In this document: positions 47,736 to 55,931 of the stretch, piece by piece
Position numbering within the stretch: position 1 is the first letter of the stretch
Layout: every line of letters begins with the position of its first letter
Assembly (NCBI RefSeq): GCF_000826655.1
Contig: NZ_JXJO01000016.1
Span: 297,001-361,000 of the forward strand
Direction of reading: 5' to 3'
DNA: 64,000 bases
Source of the DNA: Psychroserpens damuponensis
GTDB taxonomy: Bacteria; Bacteroidota; Bacteroidia; Flavobacteriales; Flavobacteriaceae
Translations under genes and position numbers: made by a program
Notes under the pieces: model-generated
The model's database searches: none
The model's input: the letters and a program-made list of their open reading frames with translations, nothing else
Told to the model about the DNA's origin: nothing

Positions 47736-48788
47736 TTAGTTTTTCAGAAACATTTCCTTTATTTCCTTAGCTGTTTGCCTTGCTGTTTTACCAACGCCAT
47801 AGATAGTTGCCGATGCAAAACCAGTCCAATTACCATAGCCAACAAGCCATAAATTAGGTTCTAAAATAGATCGCGTATAGTCGGTTTTTATTTTATGATC
47901 TTCAATAACATGAAGTGATTTTAAATGATTTAAGTTCGCCTTGAAACCAGTGCACCAAATTACAGTATCAAACTTTTCTTTTACATCGTTTTGCCAAATA
48001 ACGCCTTCATTATAAAATGATTTAAATGGTCTAACTGCATGTAAAACGTTTCTTTCTCTTGCTTCTTTTACACTTTGTATCATAACGATACTAGATAATG
48101 ATATTTTTGGTTTATTGTTAGTATTTGATTTATCAAAAAACCTATTGTTTGCGTCTTCAAATAAATAACGACCATCAATATCATCTGGCAAAAATTGAGG
48201 GTCATTTAATGTTACCCATTTCGTTTGAGCATGCTTTGATACTTCTGCCAAAATTTGCGCACCAGAATTTCCACCTCCAACAATCAAAACTTTTTTATCT
48301 TTTAAATGATTTGAGTTGCTATAATGAGCAGAGTGGATTTGTTCTCCTGTAAATAATTTGCTGTTGGGATATGACGGTATAAAAGGATGTTTCGCCGTTC
48401 CTGTTGCGCTTACAACTGCTTTTGAATAGATAATACCTTGTGAGGTTTCTATTTTAAAATACTCGGTTTCTTTTTTAATAGTTATGACTTCTGTTTCTCT
48501 TTGAATAGGAAAATTATATCGATTTTCATAAGCTTTAAGGTAGTTTATAAACTCTGTTTTGGTTGGATATTCAGTTTTACTTTTTGGCATGGCCCAACCG
48601 GATAATGAACTATAAGCAGATGGTGAAAATAATTTTAAACTATCCCAAGTTTTTAACCAAGAACCTCCAGGCTGTGTTTGATTATCTAAAATGAGATATT
48701 TTAAATGAGTTCGTTTTAAAAAATATGCAACAGACAATCCTGCTTGTCCACCACCAATTATAATTACATCATACGTTTTCATATCCAT
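47736..48788 (-). CDS. arsO: ArsO-like flavin-containing monooxygenase
   Basis: The 350-residue protein is an FAD/NADPH monooxygenase. VIIIGGGQAGLSVAYFLKRT (residues 9-28) binds FAD, TQPGGSWLKTWDSLKLFSPSAYSSLSGWAMP is the stretch I associate with the ArsO group found in arsenic-resistance operons, and VLIVGGGNSGAQILAEVS binds NADPH. It ends a six-gene minus-strand run, and its 3' end overlaps the duplicated fragment. ArsO symbol rests on motif memory, so other CzcO-like assignments remain possible. An in-frame ATG two codons later (48782) is an alternative start. Confidence 0.7.
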   Translation of the reverse strand: MDMKTYDVIIIGGGQAGLSVAYFLKRTHLKYLILDNQTQPGGSWLKTWDSLKLFSPSAYSSLSGWAMPKSKTEYPTKTEFINYLKAYENRYNFPIQRETEVITIKKETEYFKIETSQGIIYSKAVVSATGTAKHPFIPSYPNSKLFTGEQIHSAHYSNSNHLKDKKVLIVGGGNSGAQILAEVSKHAQTKWVTLNDPQFLPDDIDGRYLFEDANNRFFDKSNTNNKPKISLSSIVMIQSVKEARERNVLHAVRPFKSFYNEGVIWQNDVKEKFDTVIWCTGFKANLNHLKSLHVIEDHKIKTDYTRSILEPNLWLVGYGNWTGFASATIYGVGKTARQTAKEIKEMFLKN

Positions 48789-48810
48789 TGCATAGTTTTT
48801 TAGTATAAAA

Positions 48811-49146
48811 CTAGAGTGTTTTTTCTATTTTATAAGGTGTTTTATTAATGGCTTCTTTTATTTGTTTCTCTGTGGTTTTAGAGGAGTCAAACCAAACTGT
48901 TAATTGTTGGTTTTTTACATTTGCTTTAGAACTTATGTAACCTTTTACTTTTTTTAGTGAAAATTCTACAATGCCTGTGCAACACGATTGCTTAAATCTT
49001 TTTAATTGATACGTTTTCTTAATCGTTTTGTTTTGATTGGTTTCTGTTTTGACTTCAGAATCTGTCTTTGTTTGGCTAATTCCAACACAAGTTGTTAAAA
49101 GTAAACTGCTAAATAAAATTAAGGATTTTGATTTTAAAATGTTCAT
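48811..49146 (-). CDS. Periplasmic MerP-like metal-binding protein with vicinal Cys
   Basis: The 111-residue protein has a signal peptide (SSLLLTTCVGISQ, possibly lipid-anchored at that cysteine) and an HMA/ferredoxin-like domain, with the metal loop QSCCTGIVEF instead of the usual GMTCxxC, so its ligand is an adjacent-cysteine pair. The later strand/helix pattern (LTVWFDSSKTTEKQIKEAINKTPYKIEKTL) is HMA-like. Its place beside the MerT-like gene (11 bp downstream of it) fits a MerP role, delivering a soft metal ion or metalloid to the membrane protein. Metal identity is unproven. Confidence 0.7.
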   Translation of the reverse strand: MNILKSKSLILFSSLLLTTCVGISQTKTDSEVKTETNQNKTIKKTYQLKRFKQSCCTGIVEFSLKKVKGYISSKANVKNQQLTVWFDSSKTTEKQIKEAINKTPYKIEKTL

Positions 49147-49157
49147 TTTTTATGTTT

Positions 49158-49520
49158 TTAGTTGATTAAATAAGGAAAAATTAAGATGAGAATTGTTAGT
49201 ATAGCAATACTCCATAAAAAGGGTTTTGAGTTTAAGAATGCTAGCGCTTTTCTTTGTTTTTTATCTAAATTTTTAATGACGTTTTGGTCTTCAACGGCAC
49301 AGCATTGTTCTTGCTTTTTAGGATAGTAAGCACGATAAAGGTTGTAGCTAATAGTTATTAAACTAAAGGCTATTAAATAAGGTTTTATTGTTGCTACCCA
49401 TACCAATTGCGATACGCTAGCACCTAACATACCTGCAAGAGCCATTAACGGACCAATGCAACATGTACATGCTATTAATGCTAACAAAATGGCACTAATG
49501 GAAGATATAATTGATTTCAT
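49158..49520 (-). CDS. MerT-like transporter
   Basis: The 120-residue protein has three transmembrane helices (about 5-27, 43-62, 97-117). The first carries ACTCCIGPL, the CC pair of MerT, and the loop between helices 2 and 3 carries EQCCAVED, as in MerT, where the loop cysteines accept the ion from the first pair. It is likely to move Hg(II) or another thiophilic ion across the inner membrane. No merA is in the window, so mercury detoxification cannot be complete from this cassette alone. Confidence 0.75.
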   Translation of the reverse strand: MKSIISSISAILLALIACTCCIGPLMALAGMLGASVSQLVWVATIKPYLIAFSLITISYNLYRAYYPKKQEQCCAVEDQNVIKNLDKKQRKALAFLNSKPFLWSIAILTILILIFPYLIN

Positions 49521-49523
49521 GAT

Positions 49524-50498
49524 TTAAAATATTAAGTTAAAAATGTATCCCGAAATAATCATTCCGATACCTATCACCGAAAAGAATGCTATAATGAGTT
49601 TTTTCTGCATAACTTTTTTTAGTAAGAGTGCTTCTGGTAAGGATAAACCAATAGATCCCATCATAAAAGCAATGGCAGTACCAAGTGGTACACCTTTGTC
49701 AACAAGTGTTTCTACTACAGGTAATACTCCAACAGCATCTATATATAACGGAATTCCCATTATTACAGCAATTGGTACGGCAAAAGGATTAGATTCTGAA
49801 ATGTAAGTTTCAAAAAAAGATTGTGGTACGTAACCATGAATAAAAGCTCCAATTCCTATCCCAATAAAAATATAGGGCACTAGTTTTCTTAATGTATTTT
49901 TGGCTTCATTATTAATTGCAGGAAAACGTTGCATTAAGGATTTTTGGTTTGCTATTGTATTATTTGTAGCAGGTTTTATTTCTTTTAACCATTCAGCGAC
50001 ATGCTCAGACATTCCCATTTTATCTAAAATAATTCCACCAATTATCCCTAAAATAATACCAGATAAAATATAGATGAGTGTCACTTTCCAACCGTAGGAT
50101 ACCCAAAATAATACAATTGCTATTTCGTTAACTAATGGTGATGTTATTAGAAATGATAAAGCAATACTTAATGGGATTCTCGCTTGCATCATACCTACAA
50201 ACAAAGGAATGGAAGAGCAAGAACAAAATGGTGTTACAGCACCTAATAATGAGGCTAAAATATTTCCTAATCCAGATTTTTTATGGCGCTCCAAATACAG
50301 GCGTATTTTATCCATGGGCAAATAGCTTGTAACAATACCCATTACATATGTTACCACAACAACTAATATTGAAATTAGTATAAATGTTGTAATAAAATAA
50401 TGTAGGGCAGAAGCCAAGAGTCCAGATTGTTCTAAGCCTAGAATTTCATAAACAATATAGCCTGAGAAATTAGAGAGTAATTCTGTTAATTTTTCCAT
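49524..50498 (-). CDS. DUF318-type permease (ArsP-like)
   Basis: The 324-residue membrane protein has about eight transmembrane helices, with the DUF318 signature GAVTPFCSCSSIPLFVGMMQARIPLSIALSFLITSPLVNE and the mirrored second half MGSIGLSLPEALLLKKVM. Family members include ArsP, which exports trivalent organoarsenicals. The CSCSS cysteines lie in a membrane helix and may contact the substrate. It begins one base after the thioredoxin gene ends and stops 3 bp before the MerT-like gene, so the operon is tightly packed. Confidence 0.8.
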   Translation of the reverse strand: MEKLTELLSNFSGYIVYEILGLEQSGLLASALHYFITTFILISILVVVVTYVMGIVTSYLPMDKIRLYLERHKKSGLGNILASLLGAVTPFCSCSSIPLFVGMMQARIPLSIALSFLITSPLVNEIAIVLFWVSYGWKVTLIYILSGIILGIIGGIILDKMGMSEHVAEWLKEIKPATNNTIANQKSLMQRFPAINNEAKNTLRKLVPYIFIGIGIGAFIHGYVPQSFFETYISESNPFAVPIAVIMGIPLYIDAVGVLPVVETLVDKGVPLGTAIAFMMGSIGLSLPEALLLKKVMQKKLIIAFFSVIGIGMIISGYIFNLIF

Positions 50499-50744
50499 CT
50501 AAACTGTTTTTAGTGCAGTAATCAAATCTGCATCAGACTTAAAAGATTTAAAGTCGTAAACTTTTCCGTTAACAACTATGGAAGGAAAAGACATGGTGCC
50601 ATAAACCATAGTGTCTTGTAATTCAGAAAGTTCTTCTATAGTAACGAAAAGCTCGTTTTCCTGTGCAATTTTTTCTAATTGTGCTTTAATTGGAGAACCT
50701 TTGGCACAACACGAAGAGTGTAAAATTTTAATTTCAGTTTTCAT
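50499..50744 (-). CDS. Small thioredoxin-fold protein with CC site
   Basis: The 81-residue protein has the TM0996/MTH895-type small thioredoxin fold: strand IKILHSSCCAKGSPIKAQLEKI, then FVTIEELSELQDTMVYGTMSFPSIVVNGKVYDF with the cis-proline of MSFPSIV. The usual CPxC is CCAKG here, with an adjacent cysteine pair at residues 12-13. It is probably a reductant or carrier for metal(loid)-binding partners in the same operon. Confidence 0.75.
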   Translation of the reverse strand: MKTEIKILHSSCCAKGSPIKAQLEKIAQENELFVTIEELSELQDTMVYGTMSFPSIVVNGKVYDFKSFKSDADLITALKTV

Positions 50745-50856
50745 AATTTGTGTTTTTAATTAAACGTTTATATGAAGTCTGAAATAGGTCACAAAAAGAC
50801 ACAAGTTTTTTACATTATTTTTAAAAAAAAATGCATTTGTATTTTAAAACGCTAAT

Positions 50857-51450
50857 TTAGAGTGTTTTAGTTTTAAGTTCTTTTGCAATGTTTTGAAGTG
50901 GTTCGCAAGATGTTTTTATAGTACAGTCTATAAAATTACCTTGTTTATCGTATTCAAGATGGCAACATTCTACAAACAAGGCTCTTAATTTTGTTCGTGC
51001 ACGTTGAATACGCATTTTAGTGGCCGATAATTCTAAATGTAATTGTTTTGCTATGTCCTTTTGAGAGATTTTATCAATATCACTGAGCATTAAAGGTGTG
51101 GCGTATTTTTCTGGTAATAGTTTAATGGCCGGAATAACATAATCTGACACTAATATTTTTGAAAGATCACTGTCTACTTCCGCTTCAAGATGCCATTCAT
51201 TATCTAAATTATATTCCATATTATGTTTTTTATAATAATCATAAATGGTATTTCTGCTCACTTGAAAAAGCCAAGCTTTTATATTGTTAATCTCTTTATT
51301 TTTCTGATGAGATTCAATTAGTTTTATCATCACTTCTTGCACAATGTCTTCTGCAACTGTAACATTGTTAACTTTACTTAAAATATAAGATTTTAAGTAG
51401 TTATAAAACTCTTGAACGACTTCATTAATGTTACAGCATTCTTTTTTCAT
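50857..51450 (-). CDS. ECF sigma factor (SigZ-like) with Cys-rich tail
   Basis: The 197-residue sigma factor has region 2 (EDIVQEVMIKLIE; INNIKAWLFQVSRNTIYDYYKKH) and region 4 (LPEKYATPLMLSDIDKISQKDIAKQL...TKMRIQRARTKL). Two cysteine clusters are added: ECC at residues 4-6 and a C-terminal tail with ECCHLEYDKQGNFIDC and TSC. No anti-sigma gene is adjacent. By analogy with CorE of Myxococcus, whose Cys-rich C-terminal domain senses copper directly, the tail may sense the metal(loid) itself. It begins the cassette and likely drives it; no -35/-10 match was derived. Confidence 0.75.
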   Translation of the reverse strand: MKKECCNINEVVQEFYNYLKSYILSKVNNVTVAEDIVQEVMIKLIESHQKNKEINNIKAWLFQVSRNTIYDYYKKHNMEYNLDNEWHLEAEVDSDLSKILVSDYVIPAIKLLPEKYATPLMLSDIDKISQKDIAKQLHLELSATKMRIQRARTKLRALFVECCHLEYDKQGNFIDCTIKTSCEPLQNIAKELKTKTL

Positions 51451-51573
51451 TGGTTTTTATTAAAGTACGGAAGTGCTAATTTAAAAGTTAAATTAATTGA
51501 TAAATCTAAGATAGTAAAAGAAATTTAAGCATTTGCCAATACTAATATGACTTTTTGAGTTTGTTTTCCTAAT

Positions 51574-51783
51574 TCACTGTATCAACCTGTTGTGATGTCT
51601 TGCTTTTACATTGATATACGCCATGTTTAGCGTTTGGTTTTGTATGTTTAATTCTAGAGTTGAAACCGGAAAAGGATACTTGTAGTTAGATAATTGTAGG
51701 TCCAACCATTTTAAATTATCGGTTTGTGCAACTGTGAGTTGCATTGCAATTATAATTAAAGCTCGTGCTATTATTCTTTTTAT
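51574..51783 (-). pseudogene. Decayed N-terminal piece of an exported alpha/beta hydrolase
   Basis: A minus-strand frame encodes a perfect signal peptide (IKRIIARALIIIAMQLTVAQ), then LKWLDLQLSNYKYPFPVSTLELNIQNQTLNMAYINVKA, the N-terminal pattern of exported alpha/beta hydrolases, and stops at 51574-51576 before any catalytic motif. The expected ATG is ATA (51781-51783), and the upstream in-frame codons give only KTRL back to a stop. The gene is therefore truncated and has lost its start. Confidence 0.6.
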
Positions 51784-51835
51784 GAGTCTTGTTTTTTAAT
51801 GCAACCAGTGTCAACCAAGCTGCTATGTTTGGTTT

Positions 51836-51965
51836 TCATAAAATGAATGCCTTTACAGGTATGACGTGCTTAGCCACACACCATTTTCATGATATGGAAA
51901 AAAATGCAGATGTACCTTTAGAGTTAGAACAGTATCGTGCTTTTTTAGCTGGTGTTTTGGGGTAG
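51836..51965 (+). pseudogene. Gene fragment, right copy of the duplicated 120-bp stretch
   Basis: The frame reads FHKMNAFTGMTCLATHHFHD and on to LELEQYRAFLAGVLG and then TAG. Upstream it continues in frame to about 51786 (VNQAAMFGFHK) but without a start of its own class, so I call it a C-terminal remnant. It matches the left copy at 47611. I do not recognise the parent family. Confidence 0.55.
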
Positions 51966-52008
51966 GATAGAGCTAGCCATGAATTATTCACGATGTTAAC
52001 CACTGGCT

Positions 52009-54408
52009 TTATTCTTCAATTATTCGTTTTATTCTTTCAAATACAGTCTTTTCATAACTGTCAAATTCATTTAATATTCTTTTACTGTCTGTTGCATTGT
52101 TAGAATCATAATAATCTACAATTTTTTGAGGAACACCAAAATCACTTGCAATTCTAGCTTCTTCGCTAAATGCATTGTATTCTAACTTAATTAATAATTT
52201 GTCAATTCCAGGAACTTCATCAATTGTAGTATTTAGTTTTTTTGATTCAATGTATTTGTACATTAAATTGAATATTCCTAGGTATTTCACTAATTGATAT
52301 TTGAAAGTATTGAATATTAAACTAGCACTATCTCTCATAGCTTTGTTTACTATTGTACCGTAATTAATTGTAAACTCATTTCCGTTTTGTTCTTGAAGAA
52401 ATTTTTTCTTTTCTTGTTGTTTAATATAACGATTATAATAAAACTCATAATTTCCATTAAATCCTTTAGTAAGATAACTATTTAGAGAAACTATCAAGAT
52501 AGAGTATTCTTTATTATCAAACTTATCAAAATAAGTATTTGTAATTAATCCTCTCAAATTTTCATTCTGAATTAGCTCTAGACATAAGTTTAAAATTATT
52601 TGTAAACCTTCTTTATTTATCCTTAATGAAGGGGAATTTAATCTTCTAATAAGAAGTTTAATTTTTTGTAACTCATTTATGTTTAATAAAATAATTTTAT
52701 CATAAAAAATAATTTTATCCCTTTTACTCATAGCTTTAAATTGAGAAATTATATCATTTGGTATTCCTCTTTCAGCTTGCATTTGACTGACTTCCTCAAG
52801 TCTTTCTTTACTTCTATCATCTAAAAATTGATTTGGTGTCATTTCATCATCAATCTCTGACTTCACTTGATTTGGGTCGTAATTTTTATGCTTTATTGGT
52901 TCGCCTTGTTGATTTAATTTCGATATAAATTCTGTATCGAGCGAAATAACTCGACCTGTATAATGCTCCATAAATCTACCTGCTCTTCCTGCAATATTTT
53001 TAGCATCAAATGTCAGCAATGGTTTGGCGTGATTACCAGAACCTTTAAGACTTTTGTAAACAATCATATTTTTTGCAGTTGTATTTACGCCTTCTGTGAT
53101 TGTTGTAGTTGAACAGAGAATATTGAGACCTGATTCTGAATTATTGAAGAGATTTACAATTTCTTTTTGAATGTATTTTGGCACAACTCCGTGATGAACT
53201 CCGATCCCTTTTTCCAAGCCTTTTATTATAATCCATTCGTTATTATATTTATTTTTAAGGTGATTTAGAAATGAATTTATGTATTCACTAGTAATATTGC
53301 TTCTTTCGTAATTTGATGCTACGCTTTCTGCAATGGCTTTTGTATTACAGTATACTATAGCGTTTTCATTATTTATAAGTATTCTATCTAAAAGTTCTTG
53401 AATTTTTTGCTTTTTTGATTTCTTTCCTTTTAAGTTAAACGTTATGCCATCTACAGTAATTTCTGTTTTGACATTTTCAATATTGGTTTGGCTAACTTTT
53501 ACTATCTCATATTCATTTCTAAGTAGTTTTGTTATCTCTAAATCGTTTAGAAATAAGTCAAAAGAAGGGTTGTAAAAATCTGAGTTTTCATTTAAAACTT
53601 CAATATATGGACCAGCTAATAATATGTCGATATTTGGAAATCTGGAAAGACCATAAAAAATAGACATTCTATAGGCAACATCTCTTTCATTTTCTCGCGC
53701 CTCATCATCGATAATATATCCATTATCTATTTTGTAAACTTCATCAACGAATATGAAATCTAGGTTTAGACCTTCATTTTTTTTGTCAAGGAATGAAAGG
53801 AATCTTTCAGGCGTAAAAATAAAAATATTATATTCTCCATAGTCATTATCAATATCACTTAAAGTATGAATCTCATAATCTATTGGGAAATTAATTTTTC
53901 CCTCTTTTATTTTTGCTAGATTTTCTGATAAAAGAGCAATACTCGGAAAAATTAATACAATATTTTTATATTGAATTTTTTTAATAACTTCATATACTAA
54001 ATGGGTTTTGCCAAATGAAGTTGATGCTGAAAGGAAAAAACGATTTTTGTTGCCAAAGACGAAAAGGTCTAATATTTCTTTTTGATACTGATGTAATTTT
54101 GAATTATCATCTGTGTAAAGAGTTGATTCGTAAAGCAAAGATGATATTGTACTTAAACCAATATTTTCGTCATCTATTTTTAAAGAGTTTTCATTGTTGA
54201 AATTTGTTAGAATATCGTAATAATGTGGTATTCCTGCTTTATTAGATAGATATAGTAGAAACCTTTTATCAGCATCATCAAGGTCTTCGTTTTTAATGAA
54301 ATCAAAATATTCACAAACACTACTTAAAAGATGGTAGTCTTCCAATTCTCCATTGTTAAATGAATTTAGTGCTGTTACGACATTAAGGGTTCTTTCGTGT
54401 CTATCCAT
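52009..54408 (-). CDS. hamB: Hachiman defence helicase HamB
   Basis: The 799-residue protein is a superfamily 2 helicase of Ski2-like type. Motif I is SASTSFGKT (127-135), motif II VDEVY (221-225), and the C-terminal RecA half has TTTITEGVNTTAKNMIV and NIAGRAGRFMEHYTGR (motif VI). HamB loads on DNA ends and controls the paired HamA nuclease in the Hachiman anti-phage system; this is established for the family and assigned here from the gene pair. Its start overlaps the HamA 3' end by 34 bp, the usual order hamA-hamB. By eye it is more AT-rich than the core genes. Confidence 0.85.
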   Translation of the reverse strand: MDRHERTLNVVTALNSFNNGELEDYHLLSSVCEYFDFIKNEDLDDADKRFLLYLSNKAGIPHYYDILTNFNNENSLKIDDENIGLSTISSLLYESTLYTDDNSKLHQYQKEILDLFVFGNKNRFFLSASTSFGKTHLVYEVIKKIQYKNIVLIFPSIALLSENLAKIKEGKINFPIDYEIHTLSDIDNDYGEYNIFIFTPERFLSFLDKKNEGLNLDFIFVDEVYKIDNGYIIDDEARENERDVAYRMSIFYGLSRFPNIDILLAGPYIEVLNENSDFYNPSFDLFLNDLEITKLLRNEYEIVKVSQTNIENVKTEITVDGITFNLKGKKSKKQKIQELLDRILINNENAIVYCNTKAIAESVASNYERSNITSEYINSFLNHLKNKYNNEWIIIKGLEKGIGVHHGVVPKYIQKEIVNLFNNSESGLNILCSTTTITEGVNTTAKNMIVYKSLKGSGNHAKPLLTFDAKNIAGRAGRFMEHYTGRVISLDTEFISKLNQQGEPIKHKNYDPNQVKSEIDDEMTPNQFLDDRSKERLEEVSQMQAERGIPNDIISQFKAMSKRDKIIFYDKIILLNINELQKIKLLIRRLNSPSLRINKEGLQIILNLCLELIQNENLRGLITNTYFDKFDNKEYSILIVSLNSYLTKGFNGNYEFYYNRYIKQQEKKKFLQEQNGNEFTINYGTIVNKAMRDSASLIFNTFKYQLVKYLGIFNLMYKYIESKKLNTTIDEVPGIDKLLIKLEYNAFSEEARIASDFGVPQKIVDYYDSNNATDSKRILNEFDSYEKTVFERIKRIIEE

Positions 54409-55286
54409 TTAATTATTGTTTCTTTTGTTGCTTTAACATCATCTATTGGTAAGAATATGAAAAATATTGAAAAATCAATACTTATATCATCAAAGCTAAT
54501 ATGACTGAATTTGTCTTTTATATGTTCGACTGCTAGTTTGATTGAATCACTATAAGTTTCGCTAATCGAGTTGTATGTAACCAGTACTGGATAAATTAAA
54601 CTTATATTATTATCATTTAATTCTTTTTCCAGAGAATCTATGATGCATTTGTCCCATTTATCTAATATCGAATATAATTTTGAAGTTTTATCAACTATAT
54701 TGCCTTTATGTTGAAGTATTGTAGTGAAGTTTGTGTTTACTAAATAGTCATCAGAAATTGCTTTTTCAATACTCTTAAAAACGCTATTTATTGCGCTTTT
54801 ACAATCTTCATAAAATTTTGTTTCGCCAAACCATAATTCAATTTCATCTTTTCTTTGAACTAAATGAAACGCATCATAGCCCGTAACTTCGGTTTTCTTT
54901 TGAATGTCGTAAAAGTATCCTCTTGATATTAAGGTGTCAGTTTTATAAAAATGCTTTAGAATACAATAGAGTAGAGATTCTCCATAAATACCCAATTTCC
55001 TTTTTGCTAGGTCACTAGCAGAATAATTGTATTTAAACTTATTATTAAATGCTTTTAGAAACATTTTCTGATGATTAGCATCATTTAGCTGAAATTCGTC
55101 ATAAGCATAATATAAAATACCTTCGTAAATTATTTTTGCTAAACCTGAATCATTATTTGATTTATAGCAGTTATCTTTAATATTTGTCGAAGTAACACAA
55201 GTTCTGTCAATCTTAGTTGTTAAGTCAGGTAAACTGCATTCGAGAAGAATAGTTTTACTTATTAAATTTTTTAGACTTGCTTTCAT
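54375..55286 (-). CDS. hamA: Hachiman effector HamA (DUF1837)
   Basis: The 303-residue protein matches DUF1837/HamA, a PD-(D/E)xK-type nuclease. The active-site elements run G102-E103 (IYGESLLYCIL), D138 in VTGYDAFHL and E155-T-K157 in WFGETKFYED, in the order expected. In the published Hachiman system HamA is kept inactive by HamB and, when released on phage DNA, clears DNA in the cell and stops infection; that behaviour is known for the family. All key residues are present, so it should be active. It precedes hamB in one operon. Confidence 0.85.
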   Translation of the reverse strand: MKASLKNLISKTILLECSLPDLTTKIDRTCVTSTNIKDNCYKSNNDSGLAKIIYEGILYYAYDEFQLNDANHQKMFLKAFNNKFKYNYSASDLAKRKLGIYGESLLYCILKHFYKTDTLISRGYFYDIQKKTEVTGYDAFHLVQRKDEIELWFGETKFYEDCKSAINSVFKSIEKAISDDYLVNTNFTTILQHKGNIVDKTSKLYSILDKWDKCIIDSLEKELNDNNISLIYPVLVTYNSISETYSDSIKLAVEHIKDKFSHISFDDISIDFSIFFIFLPIDDVKATKETIIKWIDTKEPLMS

Positions 55287-55476
55287 TGGTGGTTTTTCAG
55301 CATGTTGCTAACTCGTTATATCATAACATTTACAACTCATATCCCATAAACTAAATAGGCTTTTAAACTTATAAAGTCATGAACTACGAACTTAATTATA
55401 TTTATTAATATCTATGTGTAATTTTCCGTAAGGTTCTAATAATTAGTCAGCAATTTAAAATTTTTATTCTAGATTA

Positions 55477-55494
55477 ATTACGGTTAACCGTAAT
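55477..55494. repeat. 18-bp perfect palindrome
   Basis: ATTACGGTTAACCGTAAT reads the same on both strands. It lies 190 bp upstream of the hamA start and beside the terminator of the NTF2-like gene, at the right border of the Hachiman block. It could be an operator or a recombination site. Confidence 0.6.
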
Positions 55495-55503
55495 AAGCAA
55501 AAA

Positions 55504-55533
55504 AAAACCACCAAGCTTGCGCCAAGTGGTTTT
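55504..55533 (-). terminator. Rho-independent terminator of the HxlR-linked operon
   Basis: AAAACCAC (55504-55511) pairs with GTGGTTTT (55526-55533), and on the minus strand the stem is followed by at least seven U. It ends the operon 33 bp past the NTF2-like gene. Confidence 0.85.
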
Positions 55534-55565
55534 TAAATACTCTATTAAAAGTTTTAGGGTTTGTA

Positions 55566-55913
55566 TTACACTTCAAAAAAACCGGTAATATCTTTAAATT
55601 TATTGTTTTCGGTTTGTATAAAACTAGAGCCTTCATTAATAATGTCGTTTTCAGCGTTAAGCATGTTCCACTTTACTAAAAATCGGTTATTGTGGGTAGA
55701 GATGTGTGTTGCATCAAAGGTAATACCAGGCGCTTGTGCTTGAAACTGTTGTATGGCTTCGTTTATTTGATCGACACCTTTTACAGCCATAACAGGATCT
55801 GTATAGGTAAAGTTTTGCGCTAAAATATGTTGTAATTCTTGCGCTCTTTCTGTGGTATTGGTGATGGTCCAACTGTTGCACCATACATTCCATGCGTATT
55901 TAAAATCGTTCAT
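55566..55913 (-). CDS. NTF2/SnoaL-like protein
   Basis: The 115-residue protein has the cone-shaped NTF2-like fold pattern: WNSWT-type start (WNVWCNSWTITN), LQHILAQNFTYTDPVMAVKGVDQINEAIQQF and strands FDATHISTHNNRFLVKWNML. Members bind or isomerise small hydrophobic ligands. It is the last gene of the operon led by two SDRs and controlled by HxlR, so it may act on the same substrate; no catalytic residues are clear. Confidence 0.8.
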   Translation of the reverse strand: MNDFKYAWNVWCNSWTITNTTERAQELQHILAQNFTYTDPVMAVKGVDQINEAIQQFQAQAPGITFDATHISTHNNRFLVKWNMLNAENDIINEGSSFIQTENNKFKDITGFFEV

Positions 55914-55931
55914 TTTTGTGGTTTTTAGTTT

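Noticed and set aside
47619-47852. A 77-aa plus-strand reading frame as a real gene
   Set aside because: Its first 45 residues match a duplicate remnant at 51836; the rest lies antisense to the ArsO-like gene and shows no domain.
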